A stretch of 64,000 nt of DNA from Chrysogorgia sp. JL179-B06 (GCA_035772405.1 JAYKKM010000047.1:7226001-7290000), one strand, 5' to 3'; numbered from the stretch's first letter, positions 23,432 through 34,343 are shown. A program made the numbers and translations. The notes: generated by a model from the sequence alone, not told the origin.

Positions 23432-23678
23432 TTAGATGTTGCCAAACCCATATGAGTCTCCAATGGCTGACACCATGAGCTCAGTCATCTCCTCTTCTGA
23501 TTCAATATGAACTGGTAACTTTATGACTAAGTCACAGGTTGACGTGGACGACACCTGCAATTCTCTGCACAACCATGAATAAACGTAGCCTTCAATTTTT
23601 TTGGAAAACCCAATGGTGGGACCTCCCTGGAACCAGTACACCATTGCAAGAAATCGTGCATGGTTATATTGTCAATAC
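23432..23678 (-). pseudogene. HECT E3 ligase of the composite element, C-terminal exon
   Basis: On the - strand, after an acceptor CCCAAG, the exon encodes HDFLQWCTGSREVPPLGF and HGCAENCRCRP. A 1-bp shift near 23548 then leads to STSTCDLVIKLPVH and the end motif MVSAIGDSYGFGNI. STC-DL-LP is the HECT catalytic cysteine loop and SYGFG the conserved aromatic C-terminus, so the active site residue is present although the frame is broken. This is the last exon of a gene starting at 27250. It lies tail to tail with the integrase gene, which places it inside the transposon. Confidence 0.85.
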
Positions 23679-24238
23679 CTTGGGTAAAAAAAGAATTATT
23701 GCAAAATTACAAAATAAGAGTCCAGATATTATATTACACATTAGATATTGTGCTGATTCAGCCAAAAATAGTTTAGAAAAACATGTTGAAATTCACAAAA
23801 CTACCCACCCGTAGAAAGTGTTAGGCAAAGTGAAAAGGTGTTGAAATACTGAAATTTTGTAGCAATAAAATGCCTACATTTTGAGCATAAATCTTCTGCA
23901 TTTTACTTTGATGATCTGCTCTACTTGAAATGCCAGTATTTCATTGCTAAAAATTGTCAGTTTACGACCATTTTTTTTAGTTTTTTTCTAGTTTGCCTAA
24001 TCTAAAATACTGTCTTTGCAGCACTATTTTTTTTCACTTTCGAGAATACAAAGCAGTTGGAAAATATATTTGGCTCTCTCACATTTATTAACCCATTAAG
24101 TTCTTTGGAGTGCCAGTTCGAACCGACTACTATTTCTATAAACAGCTGCACACCGTCCCATCATCATAATCTTTTTTTTTATACTATTTTTTTGCCAAAA
24201 CAATGTGTTATACAAAACATACCAACATCAAACTTCAT

Positions 24239-24491
24239 AATCACATCACTGAAATACTTGAATGTATCCACTTATTTGCTTCTTGTGCTTTGTGAAATAT
24301 TGTAGTCAGCCATAACTTGGTCTATAAATTCATCAGCTGATAAATGAAATGTGTTGCCAGGAACAAAGACAGGCTTCCAGATTTTTGGCTGTTTCTTTAC
24401 AGCTGTCAGGAGGTTACAGCATGTTAATCATTCCTGTAGTTGCAGTAACTCAGGCAAACAGTCTGATAGCTGATCTTTGATGCAGATAGAC
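24239..24491 (-). pseudogene. HECT E3 ligase of the composite element, internal exon
   Basis: It starts after AATACCAG with SICIKDQLSDCLPELLQLQE. An in-frame TGA (about 24430) follows, then LLTAVKKQPKIWKPVFVPGN and LSADEFIDQVMADYN, a TAA (about 24277), and VDTFKYFSDVIMKF before a GTATGT donor. The first codon is completed by the two bases left by the exon at 24915-25048. Two nonsense codons confirm decay. The sequence corresponds to the mid-part of HECT domains in G2E3-like proteins. The lower boundary is approximate. Confidence 0.65.
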
Positions 24492-24914
24492 CTGGTATTA
24501 AAAAGATCGATACTTAAGAGAAACAGTTTGCACAACACTACACTGACTACAGTGCATGTGGTTTGGAAATTGCAGAGTCTGTAAGATAGTGAAATTACAG
24601 TAGAGCCCTTTGAAAATTACAAATTTTAATTAAACCTACAGAAACAAAATATAAACAGAAATTGTATCTATTTATTACAAAAATTACTTTTATAGTAAGA
24701 AGGTTTGATACTATAAATTGAAGCCAAACATGGTAGGTTTTGTACATAAGTTCCAGGTCCTTGTATACGTACTTCAGTGGCCATGTTTGGCTTTAGTCGA
24801 CAGGCCAAAGATGTCACTCCAGTTATATATAGAGCGACATTAGCTGTTCACACGTGATCAGTTGTGATTGTCATTTCCTGTGTACTGTAACTCTAAGTGC
24901 AGGGAAATACTTAC

Positions 24915-25048
24915 TGCACAACCTTCTTGCATGTCAAAGTTGTTTCACGCTGAGGCACACCACTGTAGCCAATTTGCTGTAGTATATCCAAAATGTCATC
25001 TTGCAGCATAGTGTCTTGCACATTGTTATCTGTCACACAAGTTGTCAA
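24915..25048 (-). pseudogene. HECT E3 ligase of the composite element, internal exon
   Basis: A 134-bp exon between TATTTACAG and GTAAGT reads LTTCVTDNNVQDTMLQDDIL and YSGVPQRETTLTCKKVVQ with no stop. Its 3' phase fits the next exon exactly. An exon or exons covering the middle of the HECT N-lobe between this and 26000 should exist but I could not identify them. Confidence 0.65.
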
Positions 25049-25097
25049 CTGTAAATATAACAAAATAAAACTAAACTTGTAAGTCAAAGATGATTAG

Positions 25098-25103
<6 letters not shown>

Positions 25104-25157
<54 letters not shown>
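25104..25157. repeat. (TA)n microsatellite
   Basis: Pure TA run directly upstream of the hammerhead-like motif at 25163. Confidence 0.95.
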
Positions 25158-25159
<2 letters not shown>

Positions 25160-25162
25160 TCT

Positions 25163-25197
25163 TACTCTGATGAAGGGCTCCGCTCGAAACGTCAGTA
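25163..25197 (+). ncRNA. hammerhead-like motif with one extra core A
   Basis: UACU, CUGAUGA, A, GGGC-UCC-GCUC, GAAAC, GUC, AGUA. Stem I (UACU/AGUA) and stem II (GGGC/GCUC) pair. An extra A lies between CUGAUGA and stem II, and stem III is minimal. It is preceded by (TA)n, as is the canonical motif at 7249. A related sequence lies in the fold-back element at 714-865. Confidence 0.4.
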
Positions 25198-25999
25198 TCT
25201 TGTCACTAAATTCTTGTCACTAAATTCTATAAAATTAAAGAGTAGAAACAATTATTGTTATGACTAAAATATCGATGAGAATACCTAAAAACATAATAAT
25301 TTTGTTTGTATAAAGCAGTGCTTAGCAAAAGAAATTTCTTTTAATAATAATAATAATAATAATAATAATGATAAAAATAATGATAATCTTTGTCATTCAG
25401 TAGTAAATTTACATTTAAGAAATAGAAAATGGCCACCAGTGTCTACATAGCCTGATACAACAGTGAGTTGGGAATATGAACCCAAGCTGTAGGCAAGGAT
25501 TTACATTACATGTAAGTACTTTCCAATTCTCCCAAACTCACTTAAGTATTTGCATACGAGATAAGACTAAGAAATGTGCCATGACATCACAATCGTGTTT
25601 GCATAGCCTGAAAAAAACATGGTAACTGTAAACTGACCAATATCATGAATTCAGAACTGTAATATCATGAATTCAGAACTGTGCAACCAAAAGGTAGTGA
25701 TAGTGGTTTATGTCTGACCAAATTTTAGTAATGTTTGACCGAAATTGGAAATGAATCAGACATGTCCCATCAAGAAAAAATATTTATTTTCAGCCCTGGG
25801 GTTGGTGTGTGGGCATCCCCAGAACTTTTTAATGCTTTTCTCTGAGCATTTCTATGCATTTTCTGGTTAAAGTAGGCAGAAAAATATGGATAAAATTACA
25901 CTTTAGGGATTCCCTTCATCATAATAATTATGGTGCCTGCCCCACAGATATACAGTTAAAAAAGGCCCTGGCAAATATACATGTACACATTTACAGTAC

Positions 26000-27250
26000 C
26001 TGTAAAAAATTCACGTTTTGGCCCTCCATCATCGATAGCACATTCACCAACAAACACAATCTTGATGTTATCTTGTGGTTTAATTTTATTTGCCCGATAT
26101 TGCTTGAAATCATGCCACAAAAACTTTCGCCGAATATTTATCCTGACCTTTTCTTGCAAGGCAATGCTATTGCTCAATGGTTGAAGAGCATTCATTAACA
26201 AAGACTTTTTGTCGTTATTATTGTCAGGTAAGGCCTCTGGTTCTTCTATTGCTAGTAATTCTTGCTGTTCCACAAATAAATCACTTTCATCAAGACAAAA
26301 CTCAGGTTGCCAACTGTTGCAAGCATCTGCATGCTCAGCAATATCTTGGATAGGAAATGGCAAGAAGCAAATGGGACACTGAATCTCTTGAACATGACTT
26401 GCAGATTGCTCAGAAGACAACGAATCCTCAATGACAATCAATGATTCAACAGAAACAGATGTTCCAGCGGCTGAGTCGATTTCTCTTGAACTTTTCTCGG
26501 TGTTTTTTGGCTCCGCTTGGGTTGTTTTCTCAAAATACTTTGTGATATAGCTGTGCAGGAGTCCTCCACAGGTAAGGAAACATCAGAGTCACTGTCCGAT
26601 TCCGAAACTAAATCCTCCTGTTTAGGCAATCTCTCAAACAGGAGATCTTTCTTGGTGCATATGAATAATATTATTCGCGTGTATGGCTTACCAAGTGCTT
26701 TCTTGTACTCGCTTAGTGTAAAAAGCACAGTTGTTCCAGGCACGTTGACAACTTCTGTCCCATCAGGATATAACAACGTGTATTCACGATCTTTGTTGAA
26801 TGATTTATCGAAAGCAGTGTACTTCTGAACTGCAGTCGTAAGTATAAATGACACTGTAGCATTCTCTGACACAGTAAGTGGTAAATGACCTCGAACAGGT
26901 CTTAACTTGCCGTCAAACTTCATCAAGCCAACCTGAATGGTCACGATGTCGTTCTTATTCTTCTTCGATTTGGATTCAATGAAAGAGGAACGGGATGACG
27001 TTTTGCGTTTCTTAAATTCATCGAAGGAGATTTCCTTTTTGACTTTAATACTAGTGACAGTGTTCGTACTACTAGTACTACATGTCGTCGTCGATCGGCT
27101 GGCGGCGGAGTCTTTGTTTTTCGGCAAAGCAGAATCAGTGATGCGTGTTGGCAGTGTTGGTTGTTCCTTCCCACAGCTACAACAAAACCGTGCCGCAGTC
27201 TGGATTTTCTTTCCCACATACAAAGCAATACATTTCAAGAAGTCATACAT
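26000..27250 (-). pseudogene. HECT E3 ligase of the composite element, 5' exon
   Basis: The - strand ATG at 27250 opens MYDFLKCIALYVGKK, then a cysteine-rich start (ARFCCSCGKEQ). A Ser/Thr-rich linker and a globular block follow (IVTIQVGLMKFDGKLRPVRG, YTLLYPDGTEVVNVPGT), then an acidic SESDSDSD stretch. The frame changes around 26500-26560. The second frame gives a UBZ4-like zinc finger (CPICFLPFPIQDIAEHADAC) and the start of the HECT domain (KIVFVGECAIDDGGPKREFF), ending at a GTACTG donor. Domain order, a zinc finger before HECT, resembles G2E3-like ligases, which transfer ubiquitin through a catalytic Cys. The frame change is an indel or an unrecognised intron. Confidence 0.75.
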
Positions 27251-27374
27251 ACAGTGAATGTATGAAACTCATAAATACATAGATAATAAGCAGTGACTGG
27301 TGACTGATCATAAGACATCGGTATGAACAGTCAGCGGTAACCAATGTGGTGTGGCCGCGTCAACTTGAGGGACT

Positions 27375-28022
27375 GGTCTTGTTTGCAGCAATCGTATATT
27401 TGTTTGCAGCAATCGTATATTTTGTTTGCAGCAATCGTATATTTGTTTGCAGCAATCGTATATTTTGTTTGCAGCAATCGTATATTTGTTTGCAGCAATC
27501 GTATATTTTGTTTGCAGCAATCGTATATTTTGTTTGCAGCAATCGTATATTTGTTTGCAGCAATCTTATATTTGTTTGCAGCAATCTTATATTTGTTTGC
27601 AGCAATCTTATATTTGTTTGCAGCAATCTTATATTTGTTTGCAGCAATCTTATATTTGTTTGCAGCAATCTTATATTTGTTTGCAGCAATCGTATATTTG
27701 TTTGCAGCAATCGTATATTTGTTTGCAGCAATCGTATATTTGTTTGCAGCAATCGTATATTTGTTTTCAGCAATCGTATATTTGTTTGCAGCAATCGTAT
27801 ATTTGTTTGCAGCAATCGTATATTTGTTTGCAGCAATCGTATATTTGTTTGCAGCAATCGTATATTTGTTTTCAGCAATCGTATATTTTGTTTGCAGCAA
27901 TCGTATATTTGTTTGCAGCAATCGTATATTTTGTTTGCAGCAATCGTATATTTGTTTGCAGCAATCGTATATTTGTTTGCAGCAATCGTATATTTGATTG
28001 CAGCAATCGTATATTTGTTTGC
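27375..28022 (-). repeat. 21-bp tandem array, right (about 30 units), inverted relative to left
   Basis: Units GTTTGCAGCAATCGTATATTT are the reverse complement of the left array. About six consecutive units near 27565-27690 carry CTTATA instead of CGTATA, showing local amplification of a variant. Two units carry TTTTCAGC. The array is about twice as long as the left one. Confidence 0.95.
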
Positions 28023-28125
28023 TGAAACTACTTGCTATTTGTAACAAATGTAAATAGTTTGTAGTCATTTGAACTTGTTTGCAGCAACAATCTTGTTTGC
28101 AGCATGTCCCTTACGGGCCACCGTA
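28019..28125 (-). repeat. right terminal inverted repeat
   Basis: Mirror of 18373-18479, ending ...GGGCCACCGTA. Confidence 0.9.
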
Positions 28126-28131
28126 CTATCC
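28126..28131. repeat. 6-bp target site duplication, right (CTATCC)
   Basis: Second copy of the duplicated target, followed by AGTATTAATGTTATTG, which matches the sequence right of the empty site at about 47150. Confidence 0.9.
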
Positions 28132-28697
28132 AGTATTAATGTTATTGTATTATTCTTGTTATTTTTATTATTATTATTAATGCCTAAACTTTTCCCAATC
28201 CCAGAGTGTTGTCAGACTATGCGTATACCGGTTCCAAAAGATTTTATGAACCTATTATTCCGCTGCAAAACTTCCATTGCTTTCATAATATTAAATGCAC
28301 ATATATAACCTATGTTCAGGATGACATGTCTCCTCAGTTTTTTTAAATATAGTGTTTTTTTGTTTACCCCTCTGGCCCATTTCAATGTTGATTTCTACAC
28401 AGAAAATTGAACCAGAAGTGGTTTCTTGCAATTAGGAACATTGCACAGGGGCAGGGAATTTTTCTTGCTAAAGTTGTAAAAATATCTAATTCAAGTGTGG
28501 ATAGTATAGCTGACATAGTATACTCACTAGTTGTTCAATCCCTAACAATTTCTGCTAACATACCCAATATCAATATCCAATATAAGCTGTATTTTACATT
28601 GCAAGCTTAGGACCAGCATTGTCCAAGCCTATCCACAGACACAATATTAAACTTGTGGCCCACTAGGCCTGCATCTACTGTAGGCCTAACATATCCA
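28132..28697. repeat. dispersed repeat unit X, copy 1, right part
   Basis: Matches 48130-48607 (CCCAATCCCAGAGT, CACATATATAACCTAT, GACCAGCATT, GTAGGCCTAACAT). Confidence 0.65.
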
Positions 28698-28719
28698 TTA
28701 TGGACATTCACCAGACATT

Positions 28720-28760
28720 CAACGTTTCGAGCGAAAGCCCTTCGTCACTCAAGTCTCAAG
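28720..28760 (-). other. hammerhead-like GAAGGGCTTTCGCTCGAAACG motif
   Basis: The - strand reads GUGACGA AGGGCUUUCGCUC GAAACGUUG, with stem II pairing but imperfect core and cleavage side. A degenerate relative is at 55178-55200. Probably a decayed relative of the 25163 motif. Confidence 0.3.
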
Positions 28761-29512
28761 ACAATCAAATAGTCTAATAAAGACTGTAATAAACGATAAA
28801 GTAGTGAAGGCAGTGGCTATTCGTACTGTAGCAGTAAGGCGGTAGTCTTTTAGAATTCAACGAAATGCTAATCCTAATATCACCAAAATACTAAACCTAA
28901 CCAAATTATTAACCCTAACAAAAAAACTATTTGAAAAGTTAAAATAAACTCACAGTGCACTATTATATTCTCTTATTTGAGAATACTAATTTATTTACCT
29001 GTATTCGTGTCCGAGCAAAGTATCCATAGGCATAGATGAGTCAGTTTCAAAATAAAACTTGCTTGTCCGTCAACACTACATTCTACAGTTTCGGCATGAC
29101 ATCAGTGTATGTTCAAAACAAACATTACTGCATCCGCTGAGTTTGTGCGGAATATGGCTTGTTTTGATGTAAATATATATTTTGTCGCTGTCCCCGTAGT
29201 CTTTCGACCTTTTGCTCTTCGGTTTCAACTCGGTTTTGCTCTTGCCGCCTTGAACGCCATCCTCTTCCGCTCCTCTTAGTAATAAATTGTTTTCCAACTC
29301 ACTTTTTTCAAAAAACTATATCCTTTTGGAAAAAAACACCTTTGAATACCGTTTCAATTTTTGCACTATTTACCAGGCCCAAATTTTCCAATGTCGCGCA
29401 CTCGACGGCCGTTGATGCATATAAATATACCAATAAACTCGATTCTACTTTTCCTACCGGGACCCAACCATCCCCGTGATAAGGGACTAAACGCCGGTCG
29501 ATATTAGCACCC

Positions 29513-29543
29513 TCGCCCTCAGGCCTTCGCGCCGGGCGAGGGG
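29513..29543. repeat. GC-rich hairpin
   Basis: CCCTCGCC...GGCGAGGG around CTCAGGCCTTCGCGCCG in AT-rich surroundings. The rest of 28.8-31.9 kb shows only scattered non-coding repeats and no gene. Confidence 0.4.
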
Positions 29544-29862
29544 ATTAAAAAATGAGTTGGTAAAATTTACTGAATTTTTGACTAAAGAAAAAGTGGGTGC
29601 TTATGCGCGAAGATAAAAATAGGTCCGCGATGCGAACATGTGGGTACCGCACGGATCATTGATGCCTGGGTCAGCCTTTTGCAGCAATGAGCGTGGGGTG
29701 TGACCAAAAGGGAGGCCCATTTTTATGAAACAAAAAGACTACGTTATCTAAAATGTGGAAAGTCTGTGATACTGAAATAGTATTATTCGTTTATACTGGG
29801 GCATTTGAGATCACTGTCATGGAGGCTCTTTATCATTATATTCGACGTGGTGCCTTTAAAGT

Positions 29863-29892
29863 GTCTATGAAATGAAAATTCATTTCATAGAC
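29863..29892. repeat. perfect 30-bp palindrome
   Basis: GTCTATGAAATGAAA followed at once by its reverse complement, no spacer. Confidence 0.8.
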
Positions 29893-32016
29893 GGGGGGCC
29901 GGAATAGCTTTCGGCCCCCCCCAATAATAATTGAATTTGAAAGAAAAATTGCAGCAAAAAAATTGAATTCGAAAGTAGAAGTTCGAAAACAACATCTTCC
30001 TGTTAATGTTCTGTTATACTGTCATATAGAAGTAATTAAAAAAAATAATCACAATATCTTTGCGTGTTAACCCGAGTGTTTTACTAAACTAAAGTCTCTA
30101 GTAGGCTTTCTTTTTTAACTAAGCAAAAGGGCAGAAATCGCGGAATGATTGAGGCTAAAAGGTAGCCGCGGTTGAAAAAAAACGTCCAAAATGTCCATGT
30201 CGGACTCACTGTCATGTCACTGATCATTGCAATAATATATATTGTCAGGGTTCCCAGGGGCAGCGTGATTGGGTCCACTGCTCACAGCGGAAGAGCAGGG
30301 TGTGTCATTGTTTGGGGCCTACTTGGGGCCCACCACAGTCCAAAATATGAAATTTTATAAACTTCTGAGCTGAAAAATCACCGCTCAGAATGCAGGAAAT
30401 ACCATTTGCGAGAATCTAGATTTCAAAATTTTTCAGGACGCATACGGCGGGGCCTACGGTGCTCGGATTAATAGTTATCATGACCACCCATTTGGGACTA
30501 GCTTCGCCACTGACAGGTACAACGAAAATGTTGCTTTGGTCGGGCCCCCCCAAGTTTAGAAAGCTTCCTACGCCCCTGAACTGAGGTCTTGATAATTCTC
30601 AATATCATGCGAAAACCAAATCCAATAATTGATTAATTATGCATAAGAAGTGGTGTTAAAACATTGAGTTTTCTGTTACATTGATGAATCTTTGCAAAGA
30701 TCCTGCCATTTTACCATTTTCTTTCACCGTAAACAAGCTGGCAACAGCAAGCTGATATTGGAATAATTATGTCATAGGTACACTTTTTGAACCATAATAT
30801 TGGAACATTGACGTCACATCAAGCTGATGTCATGAATTAGCTGTTATGCAAACAGCCAATCAATATTGAGTAGCAAACGCATAATAATACCATGTTAGGA
30901 ACATCTGTCAACAACAAAAAACATAGAGGAATTATTCTATAATGTTGAAATCTCTTAATGATGTTCGCAATCTTGGCACAAATTATTACTTGGGAGCTTT
31001 TGATCATCGACTTTATTTTTATTATTATCAATACTGGCCAAAGTGACTGCGACACCTTTTATTTCAAATGGAATACAACTTTTCAGGGTGAAATAATTTG
31101 AAAAAATAATTTTAGATTGTCAATTGAAAGCAACAATAAACAAAACACATCTTTCGGAAAAACACGACATTCCATATACGTCCCTTGAGTGTGAATAAAT
31201 ATCTTGAAATTATTGTCTGACATTTTGAACACTGAAACACTCTCAGTTTGTTTCTAAACCAAAAAATAAATTTGTAAATGCATTTTTAGACAAACGTAAG
31301 GGCCAGCATCACATACCATTCCAGGAACATCAGTTAACAACAAAAAATCTTTATTTACAGAACCTTTAATCAATGCAAATGCAACCTGCATACAAAGAAT
31401 TCCCATGAAACAAAATATTGTTCAAGCGGTCATTGACATTTGCTATACACTGTTTACCAGCATTGTCGCCAAATTTAGACTGACTTCCTCACCTGAAACA
31501 GATGGATATACTGTATAACATTTGAATTTGACGAAGAAATATAAAACAAAAACAGTCACAGACATGTCAGACAGTATAAACATAGTAGCTTTTCTGTAGC
31601 TGAGTAGTATTACTCATGCAGAGGTCCAGAGGAGCGAAGCTATTAGCACATCATTTTATGATCAAAGAAATACCTACTGTACAGTAATTGCGTAAATACC
31701 TGAAAACGAGAAAGATACAACTTACCTTTAACTACACAAGTCTTATTGTCAAGAAAGACAAGACTTTTTGAGGATATTGTCCAAAACCTCTTTGATAAGC
31801 CAAAAACGCACTCGATCAGCAGGTACGCCACGAGGAAGAGGGAATTATTAAGCCACAAACCATAACGCACTCGATCAGAAGACACCATGAAGAATGCGAA
31901 CATTCCCGACTTACACAACACCACCTTTGTATGTTGTACTTGTCGACAAGTTAAGGTTTTTCGAGATTTTCTATCGTAGTTTGTACACACAAGAATGCTT
32001 CGATGATCGATATTTA

Positions 32017-32267
32017 CTGCCATTTGCAAGCGACCGTTAAGCGTGCGATTTTTTTCATGTTTGTTTACGTTTGAAAGTTGGACGTTTCACCGTTTAAAAA
32101 CAAATAAATCAACTTGCGGCGTCAGTTCAAAGAAACCTGTCAAAATGACGCCGCAAGTTGATTGATTTGTTTTTAAACGTTCAACGTTTTCGTGTGAAAC
32201 GTCCAACTTTCAAACGTAAACAAACATGAAAAAAATCGCACGCTTAACGGTCGCTTGCAAATGGCAG
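32017..32267. mobile_element. palindromic MITE with about 110-bp arms, TA duplication
   Basis: Arms start CTGCCATTTGCAAGCGACCG and end with the reverse complement, flanked on both sides by TA. Only about 20 bp separates the arms. The TA flank suggests a Tc1/mariner-type source; the arm sequence is not one I recognise. Confidence 0.7.
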
Positions 32268-33335
32268 TATGCCCTACATTTTCCGACGAATTCCGAATTA
32301 GTATCTGAGTTGCGCAGTTGTAATTTCGATGTTGAACCCCTAGATAAACGGCTACCTCGACACCGTGACTATATGGTACCGCTGACCGCGGTACCCACAA
32401 AAATATCTTCACTTTGAGCAGTGAATATATCATTTTTATCTTCACATGATAAATTATCATGATCATGGATATTTCATCAATTGCAATATAATAAACAGAA
32501 CATTACATGGCAGCTTATATCCGCAGATTGATTGGTACAGAGGTCCCTCACTAAAATAAACATCAAAATTTAACAGCGCATTTGAACGTTTAATTTCCTG
32601 CATCTGCCCTTGAAGTTGTGTCATGCAGGCAAGGAAACGAGATCCAAGAATTTATTAACGTAAAATGGATCGTTAATAAAGATTCGGTTCGGATAGACAA
32701 AATAAGTTCACAACAGTCTGTTTCGTTATTTCGCTTGCATACAATGATAAAGAAACCATAAAATGGTGAGTGTGATACGTTATTAAAAGTAAATTGAAAT
32801 GTATGAAAAGGAAGTTGAAAATTGCGATTCATAATGTATATTTAATTTTGCAGCGAACACTTTATTTGGCGTCAAAATTTACACTCGGTTATAGTATACA
32901 TATACACACTTTATCCTCTGACCTTACACTGATTTAAAGTGGCACTACGATTAAAATTCATCCCCGTTTTTTAGATTTTATTTAGCATATAATAGTATTT
33001 CAGGGTCGGAAGTGATCATCGATGTAAAAAAAAACTAAAAAATGGTATTTTTAAGTAAGTATTTTGAGCTCTGAGATCACTATTATTTAGGCCACCATTA
33101 CTCTTCCAAGTTAGCCGGCAATTTCATAAGGTAATATTGTTTGTGACGTCAGATTCTCAATACTACGCCTGAATTTTAGTCGAGGTTACTTGTTGTCTTG
33201 TTTTCTTCGAGAAGTAGATAAAATGTCCAGCCTTTAAGACGAAGAATTTGAAAAAACGACCCTGATCACTATGGATTTACTTGAAGAATTAGCCATGTGG
33301 AGTCTGCGCATTGAGAGTCTGATGTCACTTCCTTA

Positions 33336-33515
33336 AGGTACGTTTACACACTACGATTAATCGGCCCGATTTCTGGTTTAACTGGATGTTAAGTAATGAG
33401 AGACAGGAATACGACCGGTAAATGAGCCCACGGGACACTCCGCTGACTGTTTCTCCACTTAACATCCAGCTAAACCAGAAATCGGGCCGATTAATCGTAG
33501 TGTGTAAACGTACCT
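33336..33515. mobile_element. 180-bp MITE with about 60-bp inverted repeats, TTA duplication
   Basis: Begins AGGTACGTTTACACACTACG and ends with its reverse complement, flanked by TTA on each side. The flank fits PIF/Harbinger-type mobilisation, although the ends differ from the full Harbinger at 19293. Confidence 0.75.
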
Positions 33516-34085
33516 TTACGCTGGTCAGGAACATGAACGATTAATGGCGGATATAACAACTCCAGATTCGGAGTCAGAGAAATAATACTTGTCATCGTCG
33601 AATTGCAAAACGGTTTCGACCGAGTAATATTTAGCAGCTTTGCTTTATAAATACGTAAAAATATCGATAGGTAAAAATTTGATCGTAGTACCACTTTAAG
33701 AGCTCATTACGTGTACGTTTACGCAACACCCTAGCCCGTTTTCCATTTACGGGTTTTAGTGAGGCGATTCGCTGGAATTTTCCTGGGATAATAATAATAA
33801 TAATAATAATATTGGCCGGTAGTTCATAAAGAACGTATATTACCAACCTCGGCCAATCCATATAGCTAACCTAATCCTAACCTTAACTCTAACCCCTGAT
33901 CCTAAGTTAACCCTAAATTTAAATTTAAAGTTTATAAATTTAAATATATTAAACTTGTGATTATAGTTTTTCGAGATACTGATTTATAAATGTCTTCTGG
34001 TTACCGAACATGCCTTTGTCTACCTACTCTCAACATCCGGCAATATTTGACTGATGTATTTAAAACCAGCCAATACGCTTTATTA

Positions 34086-34343
34086 CTATCCGTTATGTAT
34101 ATAATACGACCAGTAGAAAATATTAAATCCAATATACGATACAGGAAAAACAATACAGGCGATATTGTCAATACAATGTTGTTTTATGTTGCTCGGTCCA
34201 CTTTTTGCTTCCAGGTTGTGGTCGTCTGAAGGAAGCATCGAACATTTTTCAACTTGTGTCACGTCCTGTTCTGGAGAAATTTTAACCATTTCTTCCATGT
34301 TTGACTTACAGGAAAATGTCGACGCACTCCTCTTCAGACTGGT
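34086..34343 (-). CDS. Cys-loop ligand-gated ion channel subunit, last exon (M4)
   Basis: It opens in phase 0 after ATTATAG with TSLKRSASTFSCKS. It encodes the variable cytoplasmic loop and then the fourth membrane helix IACIVFPVSYIGFNIFYWSY, ending HNG-stop. The FP..Y..FN..YW.YY pattern is the M4 signature of GABA-A/glycine-type subunits. Serines and a basic KRS in the loop could be phosphorylated. The exon joins 34891-35243 across a 547-bp intron. It is the 3' end of a gene that starts to the right of this window. Confidence 0.85.
   Translation of the reverse strand, partial: TSLKRSASTFSCKSNMEEMVKISPEQDVTQVEKCSMLPSDDHNLEAKSGPSNIKQHCIDNIACIVFPVSYIGFNIFYWSYYIHNG

Larger units (their letters stand above)
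18373..28125. mobile_element. composite integrase/HECT DNA transposon (IS3EU-like), 9753 bp
   Basis: Both ends begin TACGGTGGCCCGTAAGGGAC and are reverse complements of each other over about 125 bp, followed inward by 21-bp tandem arrays. The 6-bp duplication CTATCC flanks the element, and the empty site survives in repeat copy 2. Inside are a DDE integrase gene (+ strand) and a HECT E3 ligase gene (- strand), converging on 23425/23432. The 6-bp duplication with a retroviral-integrase-like DDE enzyme fits the eukaryotic IS3EU group as I remember it; that name needs a database check. Removing the nested Harbinger and its TTA duplication leaves about 7.2 kb. Both genes carry frameshifts and stops, so this copy is not autonomous. 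Confidence 0.85.

Noticed and set aside
27331..28068. Long open frames of YTIAANK-type or CLQQSYI heptads across the arrays
   Set aside because: A 21-bp unit without stops is open in several frames on both strands; this is an array artefact, not a protein.
31643..32029. 128-codon - strand frame near 31.8 kb
   Set aside because: Overlaps the end of the MITE at 32017, contains a local GATCGAGTGCGTT duplication and shows no family resemblance.
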